A DNA stretch of 64,000 nucleotides. Origin: Endocalyx cinctus. Lineage: Eukaryota; Ascomycota; Sordariomycetes; Amphisphaeriales; Apiosporaceae. The stretch spans positions 2,976,001 through 3,040,000 of the forward strand of contig BCKC01000006.1 in the NCBI GenBank assembly GCA_001600455.1. Reading direction: 5' to 3'. Below are positions 1-11,108 of the stretch, one piece after another. The notes below the pieces were generated by a model. The model worked only from the letters and a program-made list of their open reading frames with translations, had not been told where the DNA came from and searched no databases. The translations under genes and the position numbers were made by a program. The first letter of the stretch is position 1; the number at the start of each line of letters is the position of its first letter.

Positions 1-1616
1 TTGGTGATCTATATAATAACTTTGGCCCCATTTTAGATGACACCGAGTTTGGTGCTGATAATCGCGACCCTGTTTAGGTCGTAATTCTTCTTGTCGGCAG
101 TTCTCGCCCTGTTGGTGCTGAGTTTACAATCCCGTTCGGTTGGGTATGAAATTTAAATCAAGAGACTGGAAATATCTACCAAAATTATAGAGCTAGGAGT
201 TTTCATTAACTTGCAGGTTTGAGAGCAGTCGTGCGAGGCCACAGGTATATGAACTGTGTAATTAGTGGCATTTTACACATGTAGCTGTTGGTAAAAGTTT
301 ATATGTAGAATTGATCGGTCTTGCGGTTTTCCCATGTACGTGGGGAGTAAATAATTTGCACTTATTACGCAATAGCGAATGAGTATCTTACTGAGTGTTG
401 TAATTGTAACATCTCTCTATTTACTTTTTTATATAGAGAAAGTAATTATCAAACACTAAAGTACTTAATAGATTGAACATCTTGAGCCCAAGCTCTGGGA
501 ACATTCACAAAGATAAGACTCAAGGTGACTCATGATTTCTATGCACAGTGATTGGAAAGGATAGATATCTGTAGGAGTAAAAAATATACCAGTCAGTATA
601 TTTGTCATCACCTTAAATGACTGAGACGGAAAATTGCCCTTCCGTAATACTTACAGATGTAGATGACTGTCTTTATTCTCAATCCAGCGCGTTAAACACC
701 TAAGTTATGCCTTGGTTATAAATAGAGCATCTGCTACTCCTAAGCGATATCATTTTCTTCTTGAATAAAAAACCAAAANAANAATCTCAGTTAGGGGCCA
801 AAAAAAAAAAAAAAAAAAGAAGAAGAAAGGCTTCATAACTTAGGAGTGTATACTAATACTCTGCTTACATCTCATCCTATTACACATATTTCATTCACAA
901 ACAATAACAAAGGGTTTGGAGAGGCCCTTTAAGAGAATGACGATAGAAGCTGGAATATTCAATATAGCTATATACTTACCTAAGTTTACACAGGCTGTCC
1001 TATTAAATGACTTAACCGACATTAATTTAACCACCCATTAAAAGATAAATTGGAAGCATATACGTGTGATTCTTAGATTTCATATAACTAAAGGTTTATT
1101 TAATAATACCATTGTTCCTGCATTAGTACTGCTCAATACCATTCAGTTGCTTAACATATTGAAGTTTTATAAAATGTATTCTCTGCCTTTGTTTATTAGC
1201 CCCGCCAATTAGTGAATTAAGCATGTATCAAACCAAGTAAATAAAATCATCGCGTCGCGTGTCATACCTTCACGTGTCATACCGTCGTGTGTTGATACAA
1301 TTGAGCCAACCTAGACCGCAATTCTACTTATTTGCGAAATTTGTTCTTTACCTGCACCCAACTCGATGATACCATACCACTACCAGAAGAAACCTATAAA
1401 TATATCTAAAGCTGAAGCCGATCCATTTTTCCTCCCCACCCTAGACATAACGAAGACCTTCTGAATTGGATTTATACCGTCCAAATTCCGGTACCACCCC
1501 CCTTGAAAGATTGAAATATCTAATGATAGTTTTGCTAACTTTGTCACTATCAGAATATCAATCTCCTCTACCACCATACATCCACAACTTCTCGAACATA
1601 TCAAGCATTTCCCGAG
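1..1616. other. AT-rich intergenic region, no gene seen
   Basis: I find no reading frame with family resemblance here. The stretch is AT-rich and contains two single ambiguous bases near 779-781 and an A-run of about 18 at roughly 801-818, both typical of a hard-to-assemble spacer. The last 250 bases are the likely promoter and leader of the zinc-finger gene at 1617. No tRNA, repeat pair or long inverted repeat was recognised. Confidence 0.5.
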
Positions 1617-2051
1617 ATGTCTTCATCAGCCGCTTCTACACACCAGGTCCAGCCCAACGGCCAAGGAGAACGTTTTGCCTGTTTCGAATGTGGAAAAGAG
1701 TTCTCCGGAAAAGCCAGTCTTCAACTACACGAAGACTCGGTTCACGTCGGGCTTGTCTGCCACTGGCGAGGGTGTGGTACGACATTGGAAACCCACCAAC
1801 AGCACCATGAACACCTCCGAGACCATAATCGAGAAGCCGCAGCGGCAGCAGGCTTGCGCGGCAATAGGGCGAGAGTCTGTTTTTACGAGCTGGGATGTCG
1901 GGAGCGCTTTAACACTTGGGAAAAGTTGCACCGACATCTTCGATGCCATGCCGTAAAGCAACGTCGTGAAGTGGAGAACGTTGTCGAAAACGCTCTCAGG
2001 GCTGCCGAGGCTCATGCAGAGGGGGGAGAGGAGGAGGAAGAAGAGCAATAG
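1617..2051 (+). CDS. Small C2H2 zinc-finger protein (three fingers)
   Basis: A 144-residue single-exon protein. Three C2H2-type fingers can be read directly: C22-x2-C25-x12-H38-x4-H43, C48-x4-C53-x12-H66-x3-H70 and C88-x5-C94-x12-H107-x3-H111. A basic KQRR patch follows the third finger and the protein ends in a run of glutamates. Such proteins are usually nucleic-acid binding, and the spacing of fingers 2 and 3 (long Cys-Cys loops) is common in fungal proteins of unknown role. The ATG at 1617 gives a protein that starts shortly before finger 1. Overlapping frames on both strands are shadows. The target is unknown. It could be a local transcription factor, but nothing in the sequence links it to the neighbouring genes. 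Confidence 0.7.
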   Translation: MSSSAASTHQVQPNGQGERFACFECGKEFSGKASLQLHEDSVHVGLVCHWRGCGTTLETHQQHHEHLRDHNREAAAAAGLRGNRARVCFYELGCRERFNTWEKLHRHLRCHAVKQRREVENVVENALRAAEAHAEGGEEEEEEQ

Positions 2052-2775
2052 AAATAACACTTTTTAGGTACGAGGATTTGGTTTCTTTTTCTTTTCCACT
2101 ACACCACTGACTAACTTGTACACATAGTGAATCTCTGCCCGGAGTTTATTCATAGAGATGGAAATAAGTTTTCGACATGGCTACGGGGTGTATTTCTATA
2201 ATTATACGACTATTAATACAAAGATACAAATACTATAAGTCAAGTATATACAATAGTAAAACCGCTTGAAAATCAAATGATACGTGTAAATCGGTGCTTT
2301 CAAATGCGCAAAGTTATAAGTTGTCACGTGCTGCTGTTTCGTATGGGCTTTTCCAAAAATAAATCCATAAGCGATAAAAAGACAAATGATTATATCGGTA
2401 ATTAACAATCAGACCACCATCCACCCAGAGGACATATTCCAAGACATAACAGTACGAGAGACGGAGACAGCAAACATGCTGATATTTTTCGATTTTCTAA
2501 AAAGTTACCAGTTTTGATGTGATTAGTTAATAGATGGAGTGGAGGCCATACCACCTAACCACTTATTTCTGAATGATTCTGATTAGCTGACTCAGTGATA
2601 CTTTTACATCATAGCTAATCTATTTTATTGGACCATTTTCTCGGCAGCTCAGGAACAGTACGAGTTTGACCCAACAGAGCTATCGTAACTCCATCCGTCG
2701 ACTACTTATGCTTTCATAGGCATAGACATACCCGGCAATTCGGTGAGCCCTATAGGTAGAGGTTAGCACTTTTGA
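2052..2775. other. Intergenic, no gene seen
   Basis: This AT-rich spacer lies between the 3' ends of the zinc-finger gene and the convergently oriented DUF1996 gene. I see no coding potential, RNA gene or repeat in it. Confidence 0.45.
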
Positions 2776-3959
2776 TCAGAAATAATTAACGGGGCGTAAG
2801 AAATTCTCACATCCTTCGACCACCTCGCCAACCATATCCTCAACCGTGCACTGGTTGGCCACGCTCATAGCTTGCTTTGTAATAGAACCACAGCCATCGT
2901 AGAAGCATTCGGGCTCGTCCATCGCGCGCTGGAGGGCATCGTCTTTCCATCCAAACATGTAGTCGGCGTGGGTACCGTACCCGTTGCCTTCGAAGCTCCA
3001 CACGAATGGGTTGGGTGCGCCGGATGGCCACATATCATTGAACTTGGCGGTGTCCCTAAAGGTAATACATGGTCAGTATCCCAGTTGTATTAGGACGTAA
3101 AGCTAGATGCCCAACGTACCAGGTAGTCTCGAAGGTCACTTGTGGGACTCGAACAGGGTGAGAGGCGGGACAAGCTGGGGCGTTGATGAAATAGTCCGTC
3201 TCGACGGTATTGTACATGTGGGATTGGTGATCGGGGCTGTCGAGGTTCTTGCCATCCCAGCAGCTGATACAAATTATGTTAGCAATATAATCTCAGGAGT
3301 ACATGAGGCGACATGGATAACTAACGGAGGGAAATGATGCGTGGTGAAAAGTCCGCCAGAACACGGTTTGTCAGGCATGTTAGACTGTATTGCGCCTCTG
3401 CTATAGCCGGACATGCACTGATAACTGAGACCGATGTGTTCCCGCTCAGTAGCCGTGGGAGTGCCGACGGTCATGCGGAAGCCCTACACATGTTTTAGTG
3501 ATAACTTTAAACAGCTTCTAGGCAGAAATAAAAACTTACGGGTGGAAAGCTCTTGACCGGTTGCTGTCCAAGATTATCCCGGTTCAGATCAAACTGCGTG
3601 TAGTAGACAGTGAGTCCGCCCTGGGCGCCGTTGGAGCCTCCCAATAGGGGCTGAACAGGAAATGCCGGCACGCGGTGGTAAGATCCGTTAGTGGGGTGTT
3701 TGAAATATAATTGGGCGGTCCAGTAGTTGGAAAAGTCTTCAGACATTTGGCAGGTGGTGCAGGTAGCCCGAGCACCGACGTCGCCGGTCATGGTGGTGTT
3801 GAAGGCATTTCCGCCAACGATGTGGTGGACATGGGAAGACGGGTTCGAGCCGGGCTCGCCGGCGGGATCAAGTCGCTGAACGGTCAAGGTAGAGCATGGG
3901 AAACGAAGACCGGCTTGGACAAGAGTCACAAGTGAGAGAAATGTGGCAAAGCCTTTCAT
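2776..3959 (-). CDS. Secreted DUF1996 domain protein
   Basis: Four exons join in frame on the minus strand (3959-3540, 3483-3326, 3263-3120, 3055-2776) to give about 333 residues. The introns have GT and AG ends, for example GTAAGT at 3539. A signal peptide is evident (hydrophobic start, likely cut after VQA). The mature protein begins with GLRFPCSTLTVQRLDP, then HVHHIVGGNAFN, CTTC...SEDFSNYW, a CWDGKNLDSPDHQSH segment and NPFVWSFEGNGYGTHADY: the ordered landmarks of the fungal DUF1996 family, with many conserved His and Cys residues. Family members are extracellular or wall-associated; the biochemical role is not established. The length fits a single-domain member without a WSC tail. There is no sign of damage. 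Confidence 0.88.
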
Positions 3960-4813
3960 AGTTGCGATAGGATCTGACGCTGACCGTACTAACTACCTCG
4001 TAATGATGAGCTGGAGACCAGTATACTCTGAAGAGTAATAGTAAAGACAAGTCGTCTTGATCGAAAAAGATCATCTACAGTTTTTATAATATGCATGATA
4101 AACCACCCCTTTAGGGTTGAAAAGTGGAGTCTTCAGAAGGTGATAATGAAAAGGAAAATGCAGCCCATATCAACTGCCAATCAACACTCAAATGATGTTA
4201 TCCGGCTATATGGTAAGCTCCCAATCATGTTTAGAACCAAAGATACATGCACGTATCCTGGATTAACATGATGCCGGCAGATACCATAACTATATCTCGC
4301 TTATGACCCGCTATCCGCTTATTGGACATCGGAAAAAATGTGAGTCCGGCAATTGGGACATAGCTGCATTTTTCTACGAATAGTAGTTAAGCCGAAGACT
4401 TAATCATAATCATATCAATTATAGTAGCATATTACTCGAAGTTTTACATGTTCTGGACCTCGATGTACCTCTAAACTCACTTCTTTCTGACGTGTGACGT
4501 CAAAATTCTTCCAGTGCGGCAAATTTTATACCTTTTGTGAGTAGATATACTAGATCAAGGTGTAGAAAATTAGCTTGTGATTATTAGGATTATTAATTGT
4601 TAATATCTACTCCCATCTTACCCCCGTCATCGTCTTGAGATTTGTTGATGGTGTGAATCAATAGGTGAAGTACATTAAATAGCCAGATCAAATCACAGTT
4701 ACTAATTAGTATAGATCAAAAGCACTTTATTAGGGTTATATTAGACGAAATGTGGGAAAACTTAGAACGTTATTATTCATAATGGCTAATTATATGTCGT
4801 TATATCTGCTGAG
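3960..4813. other. AT-rich intergenic region, no gene seen
   Basis: The first part is the presumed promoter of the DUF1996 gene (minus strand). The rest is AT-rich DNA between two minus-strand genes. No coding region, repeat or RNA gene was recognised. Confidence 0.45.
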
Positions 4814-6353
4814 CTAGAAATTGTGTCCTTGGTAGTAAAGCATCCATAGCGCTCCAGAGACAAAGAGCGGCGAAACTATAGCAACAAGGCCAAACACGAA
4901 AACACCAAAATAGAATGCCTCTACAGGTCTAAGCAGTATACCTCTATTGACCGATTCTCGCCCGCTACTCTCCTTTCTAGTCTTTATTCCCTCGTTTGGC
5001 TTATATTTGAACTCGAACTTAGACGCCCCTTTCAGTCCACTCTGGATAACTGCAGAATGCAACAGTTTCCTCCATCTCTGTATAACTTATTATGTAAGCA
5101 TTTCCGTGCATTCTATCTTAAGGGGTTAATGATTAATAATAGTAGAACTTACGTCGATCACCCAGGCATCGAATGCTGGACTTAAGCGTTGAGCTACTGC
5201 GAGACTAGAGACCAGCCAACAGTGCCCCTTGAAGCACAGATAAGGTAACCATCCGGGCCGATCCAACTCTAGCTCATCGCATAAATCATCTCCGTTAAGC
5301 ACTCGGCTACCTGCGACGATGAAGTCCCGCGAAACATTGAATGGCGGCAGGTCTACCAGGCAACTGATGAAGTTATAACATACGATATGACTCGTCTTGG
5401 TAACGTTCAGTTCGTGAACCAGCATCGACTCCATCGTGGCCTTGGCCTGGTCAACAGTGCAAAAAAACTCATTGGGGGTACTTAGGAGATACCCCAGATA
5501 GCGGAACAGGGCGATATAATCCTGCTTCTCTTGTTCCGTGGGTTGGATTCCCATTCGCGGGAGTTGCAGCCACATATGATTACAGGAAAACGTCGCTATG
5601 GAGTGAATATTGTCTAGCGTGTTTGCGGGTACGCCATACGTTTGCACATCGTAGTATTCAGGTCTGCTTTGAGTGAGCTTCATAATACGTTGGCGGACCG
5701 ACGCGTGAAGTAAGCGAATGCAAACAGTCGATATATGTCCGGAGCCTCCAGGCTTGATCGCAGATAAGGACTCCGTTACTTGGAGTAGCCATTGAAAGGT
5801 TTCTAGTAAACGATGCAAGAGAATCCGGGTTGAGAAGCCACCAGTCCTTACGAGCACCTCTACAACTCCAGACTATGGGACGAAACGATACGTCAGTTTA
5901 TTCTCATTCTGTTCATCGGACGTGAACTCTGTGAGATGGGAGAGAGATTGATATTGTTCAACTTACAGCCGCACTGTTTTCGCCCACGAAGCCTTGTAAG
6001 GCAAATCCCATAAGATTGGCAGCAGCGTACCGATAGAAAAAGCGCTGACCGCGCTCCAATTGCTCCCAGTCTACCCAATTAGGAACGGTATGCATCTCAG
6101 TCCATAATTTAGAAAGCACTTCATCATCTCCGTGATTCTGAGCTAAAATTTGGTAGAGATCAGGCCTCTTGCGCGGGTCGTCTGAGAGCCCCTTTTCTTT
6201 CGCGAGGCACTGGAGCCTATCTAAGGCTTTATCAGCCGTTACATCGTACTGGTGGCGCAGCGGGTCCGTGGTTTTACGCGGCAAGTGCAGCTCTGTCCAT
6301 TTGAATGTGTAAGGACCCGAACGTTGTTCTGATCCAATCTTTTCTTCGGTCAT
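4814..6353 (-). CDS. mpaB/DUF2236-type (Lcp-like) membrane oxygenase
   Basis: Three exons on the minus strand (6353-5967, 5872-5153, 5077-4814), all split in phase 0, give about 456 residues. The protein matches the family of ER-bound oxygenase MpaB and bacterial rubber oxygenase (DUF2236): an early YRYAAANLMGFALQGFV segment, VLVRTGGFS, the signature LLHASVRQRIMK with the presumed heme-ligand His and nearby Arg, and a C-terminal WVIDRWRKLLH region. A hydrophobic stretch (FYFGVFVFGLVAIVSPLF) near the C-terminus is a probable membrane anchor. Family members cleave or oxidise hydrophobic isoprenoid chains; MpaB acts in mycophenolic acid synthesis. With a terpene synthase 1 kb away, a terpenoid-tailoring role is a reasonable inference, but the substrate cannot be read from sequence. 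Confidence 0.85.
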
Positions 6354-7427
6354 GTCTACCTCAAGGATGGCTGTTCGTCTTTTGCAACTGAGGAAGTCTC
6401 AGTATTAACTAGACTTTTAGAATATAGGATAACCTTTCTCTAGATGTACGGAAAAAAGAGAATCTGAGCAGAGCGGACGTCTTCGAGAAGGCAGCTCCAG
6501 GGTTGCAAGATTTATGAGTGCAAAGTGTTCGGAATCCGATCTAGTAATATGGATTAATCATATGTAGTTTTCTGGTCAGACTTATGTCTGATGATATGAG
6601 TGACTCAGATGCGTAAGACGAACTAGTGAGGTTGCTTGTCCACAGTTCATATAAGCATTAGCTACTTGTTTATTGGCTTGGCACTCGCACTCGGTCACTG
6701 GATAGATGATATTGGGGGGGGGGGGGGGGGGGGTAATTATATCCACTTTTCTAGGGTCCGTATAGAACAATCCAAGCCTCATACACGAGAAAGAGTGGAC
6801 TTGCTTAATCGAATAAGATTCTTTTTTATTTTCATTATGTGTACCCCCGGCAGAGTCGGGAATTCTAGCGCAATGCCACTTGAAGTCATTCGTGATAGCT
6901 TCATCTTCCTCTGGCATATTATTCTAAGCTGCTTCGCGAGTACCAGCATACTGTATATCACTAACATGATTGACTACGGTATAATTAGGCATAAAGCTGA
7001 CGATCAGGCAGGTCTCCAGGTACGGACATCCACCTCATATATCATCAATGAGGTTCCACCTCCTAGTTATCTAGTCAGCTGTAAGCTGATCATCAGCTCA
7101 ATATAATTGTGTGGGTCAGTCAATAATTTACTCCATTCCGCTGACACCAATTCGGTGAAATTCTCGGGCGGCATAGAGTAGCTCCCGAGCGGTTCAGCCC
7201 ATTTAGTTAACTTTGAGAATAATGGTGAGTACGCTCGTTGGTGGATGATTGGGTCCCTTCAATGGTTAGTATATTATTAAGTATTGCCCTATTCCATCTT
7301 GAACTAATTAACATATCCGTAAGTTCAAATTAGACTACCTCCCTCATTCCAATATCTTCCCTCTCCCGCTACCCCCCCCCCCCCCCCTTTTTTTTTTGAG
7401 AGAGAGATATAATAATCAAATCTCAAA
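6354..7427. other. Divergent promoter region with G20 and C16T10 tracts
   Basis: This spacer separates the mpaB-like gene (minus) from the terpene synthase (plus), so it likely holds both promoters. It contains a run of 20 G at 6714-6733 and, just upstream of the terpene synthase start, 16 C followed by 10 T at 7372-7397. Open frames here (for example 6636-7106) run through the G-tract, encode poly-glycine and look spurious. I recognise no defined transcription-factor site. Confidence 0.5.
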
Positions 7428-9068
7428 ATGTCAAACGATACAGACTCTATCTGGACGACTGTGAGAATCCCAGATATGTTCGTCTCATTTCTCGCAGAAC
7501 CTCCAAGACTAAACCCGAATTACGATCATGTGAAGGCGGAATCAGAAGAATGCATCGCTGAGTATGAGCTGATCTCCATCGCACAATCAAGCCGCTAACA
7601 AAGTACTATATCATAGATTCTGTGACTTTGAAGAGAGTATGTCTAAAATAATTACCAAGTGCGACTTTTCCTATTTCATGGCTATTTCCGCTCCTGAAGC
7701 AACTGAAGAAAGATATCGAACTCTGTGCGACTGGGGTAATTGGGTAAGTAAAATTAGGCCAAAAGTAAGTCTGTTGACATTAATATTCCTCGTAGGTGTT
7801 CCCCTACGATGACAGTACGTACCTATCCCACTGTAGACAAACTCTATTTCAAGATATCTACTGACACAGGGTTTCCCATCAGTGTTCGATAACGGTCACC
7901 TCCGGAACAATCCAGCAGCGGCAGCGGCTGTAATGCAGGAATTAATGGAGCCTATGACTCGAGCGAAAACTTCACGTAGACTCTCGAAATCAACAATGCC
8001 GGTAATATTGTTCCATGATACTGTGTGGGAGAGGCTTCAACATGTTAGTTATTTCTTTCGCAGTGGGTACAATCAGGACACTGACGGACTATAAATAGCA
8101 TTCGCCCCTTGGTTCGTGAATATAGATTACTATAAGAGAATTAGGCCTGACCATACTCACAGGTACACAGAAGCGATTCGTCAAGGAGATGGCAAATTAT
8201 TGCAAAGGTGCTGTTATACAGGTTGAAGACTCTTCACAGAAGAGGGTTTTGACCCCGGAAGAAGTATTAGTGAGGAGGCAAATTTCAGCAGGTGCAGGAC
8301 CAATCTACCCACTAGTCGAATATGCTCACAACATAAACATTCCTGATTACGTGTTTGAAGATCCAGTCATTCGAGAATTTGAGCAGCTCAGTACCGACTT
8401 TGTGTTGATGTGAGTCAAAAACAAGGGTATACTATTGATGTCTTAACGAAGCTGATGCCAAGGAATAGAATAAACGATATACTTTCATACAAGAAAGAAG
8501 AAGTGAGTCGAGATATAGCTAATCTATGAAATCACGCAAAGAGAAGTCTTACATATTCTCTCTACATAGGCAGAACTCGTACCTCACAATATGGTAGCCG
8601 CTGCTCGCTTGAGTGGTCTCGGGGCTCAAGATGCTTTCAATTATATTGGCAGCATGCTTGAAAGCAGACATAGACGTTGGGACGCGGCACTGCAAAATTT
8701 ACCCTCGTGGGGCAGTTCCATTGACTATCAAGTCAATAGATATATTCAAGGCGTCGCCAATGTTGCAAGAGCCAACTTGTTTTGGAGGTAAGTCAACATG
8801 GACTCGGCTTTATCATATTATCTCAATAAGTTAATGCATCACTGATGCTTACATGAAATTATGTAGCTTTCGGTCAGAACGTTACCTCGGAAAACATGGA
8901 CCCAACATCCGAAAAAGTGGCTACATAGAAGTTTTACGATCACCCGAGTTCTTGAAGCGAGATACACCACAAATTGGACAATTCCAAAAAGCCTTCGAGT
9001 GGATACGACAGGTATTCGACAACGTCGCAGCATCTTTTACATCATATATATTATTCCACCAGGCTTAA
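7428..9068 (+). CDS. Class I terpene synthase (sesquiterpene-cyclase-like)
   Basis: Eight exons join in frame (7428-7561, 7617-7743, 7796-7814, 7883-8062, 8163-8409, 8469-8502, 8570-8787, 8867-9068) to give about 386 residues, a normal fungal length. The aspartate-rich motif DDMFD (residues 92-96, after VFPY) and the NSE triad N238-D239-x2-S242-x3-E246 (NDILSYKKE) are both complete, and an RY pair at 325-326 matches the conserved C-terminal pair. These residues bind Mg2+ and the diphosphate of a prenyl substrate, most often farnesyl diphosphate in this size class. Exon 3 is only 19 nt and its junction splits the DDMFD motif. Exon 4's end is the least certain join (donor GTGGGT at 8063). The product cannot be predicted. 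It is probably the core enzyme of the surrounding cluster. Confidence 0.9.
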
Positions 9069-9394
9069 GTCAGAACCAGTCCTTCTATCCGTATTCTCCG
9101 GCTTTAAGCAGGGTCAGGGGACTCATAGTATGAGCTAGGAAGGATACTGAAAATTTTAAAATGACTTTCTATTTTGCCATAGATAGTTTAACATAATCGC
9201 TTTTTTCGCATGTTGTATTTCACAAAAGTTGCCCTCGCCAATCCTGGCCAGCTGCTCAGTCCGTCGCCTCTTGACTCAGGCACTACTTACGTACTGCTCA
9301 GGGAATGCTCAGGCACGCTCAGGAGAATCGCCAAAATCGGTTTAATCGTCTACTAATTTTTTATGACAAGCTTAGTATTATGTTCATCTCAATC

Positions 9395-9471
9395 CATAAA
9401 TAGTACTACGCGTGGCGCCTTATTATGGCCAGTTTCAGTCCACACGATGTAGACAAGAAGTACTATTTATG
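9395..9471. repeat. 13-bp perfect inverted repeat
   Basis: CATAAATAGTACT at 9395-9407 is the exact reverse complement of the bases at 9459-9471, with a 51-base spacer. It could form a hairpin or mark the ends of a very small inverted-repeat element. I see no target duplication. Confidence 0.55.
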
Positions 9472-9632
9472 TATTACATATGCCATGTATAACTTTGTCT
9501 ATAAATTAACGCGTGCCCTCACTTTTGTAACATTTTTTTAATATTGTTTCCTATTTCTATTGAAGTAAGTTCTGTAAATTTCAGACTATAGCAATTTATT
9601 TTCTTTATGCTTAATTATTGAGGTACTAACCG

Positions 9633-9837
9633 CCGCGGCCAAACATAAAACTAGATTTCCTAGTTAGCAGCAGATTTCTTGACGCAATTCGAGGTGTTGT
9701 AATGTTTACCATCATGAGCACCAATGCTATAAGTAACCCGAGCACGGGTTGACAAAATCCGATTCGACGCCCGGAGGTGGTGGGAGGATCGGAATACAGG
9801 AGAAATCGATTTGTGAAAGAGTGTTAGAAAGATCCAT
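9633..9837 (-). pseudogene. Relic of SAT4-type membrane protein N-terminus
   Basis: Reading the minus strand from ATG at 9837 gives a start of the type MDLSN...IPILPPPPGVESDFVNP, then a stop at about 9738. One frame over, a hydrophobic segment continues (LLIALVLMMVNIT) and stops at about 9633. The proline-rich PPPGV-x3-FVNP opening followed by a first membrane helix is how many fungal SAT4 (rhodopsin-like) proteins begin; compare GAPPNFVDPPS in the intact copy at 31 kb. No downstream part is visible. The call rests on a short stretch and is tentative. Confidence 0.35.
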
Positions 9838-11108
9838 GGTCAAGGATAAGCGTCGACCGTAAAAGTTGTATTCAGTTACGAAGGTGCGGTTATCAGATTA
9901 TTTTGGAATAGAGCCAGCTAAGTAAAGACCTTGACAGATGCTGTATGGGTAATAATTAGAATTCCGCCATAATGAACAATATAGAACAGACTCAAGTCGG
10001 CGAACGAACGTGATGTAAATTTAAAACGTGGGTGAAGGGTCTTACCCTCCAGTATGTTTTGCATCATACTATCATGGCATGAGAATAGGTTCTCGGGGCG
10101 TTTACCGAAAGCGTGTTGACTGTAATCTGGTTGGTTGTTCTATTTTGAGCACTCGAACTTGGTACTTGGTATATTCGCCAGGAGTAACTGTTTGAAGACA
10201 GGCTACATTTCAGATGGTGTACAAGTCCACTTCGCGATTGGCTCGTAAACCGGTGTGATGCTGACATGGTATAGTGTGACTGGTAGAAGCGATACCGATC
10301 AAGAATTGGGGAAAAGGACTCCAGGGTGTGGATTTAGGATTTTAGATTAGCTTAGTTTACAAGCCTAAAGGGACCCACACTGTGAGGGTTGTACACACCC
10401 CCTTTACACCTTTACAACACCAACTTCAGTGGCATAGCCGTATCGAATACGTATTGTAAAAAATTCTTTTCCCACCCGCCATCCCTCTAGAATAAAACGA
10501 AGAAAATAAGGGATATCACCAGGGAGAAAGACCATTTGTTTTTTAGAAGTTAGGCTGCTTTACGGGCTATATTCGGACCGACGGCGAGGTGTATTATGTA
10601 ACACCAGCATACTATTAAGGGGGGATTCGGTATTATTACACAACATGAATTTACAGTGGGAATTGGTATTCTCAAGTACATATACCTCCAAATTTAGGTA
10701 AACACGAGCTTTGCTACTCTTCAATATTGAATATCTAGGGTAGAAATATTGAGTTGAGTGGCATTAGCCATTAAGTTTACATGAGAGGGGGGGAACACCC
10801 CACCAATGGTCACTGGCACAGTATGGGTGGGGCGAGGGGTTATCTAAATCCTTTCATTCAGGCTTTCCGTTGCAACGTCGATATAACACATCCTAAAATG
10901 CGTAATCACGCAATGTAAGTATCTATGGTTTACTCTAATTTTCTTTTTTTTTTCTTTGCCTTTTTGGTGTAAATTATGCCGCAGTTGGGGGCTGAGTAGT
11001 AGTCAAGTCCAAAGTTCTACATTGTATTTATATGTGGGCGTAATGTACTGTAGGAATAAACCAGCAAGCAAGTGGCAGCCTTTGGTAGAAATAATTTAAA
11101 CGACATCT

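Larger units (their letters stand above)
9069..11108. other. 2 kb spacer with decayed sequence
   Basis: No intact gene is visible. It contains short tandem GCTCAGG-like words at about 9260-9325, a 13-bp perfect inverted repeat (9395-9407 and 9459-9471), a minus-strand relic of a SAT4-type membrane protein (9633-9837, listed separately) and otherwise AT-rich DNA. Confidence 0.5.

Noticed and set aside
6636..7106. 156-codon plus-strand frame upstream of the terpene synthase
   Set aside because: It reads through the G20 tract as poly-glycine, has no family features and overlaps the divergent promoter.
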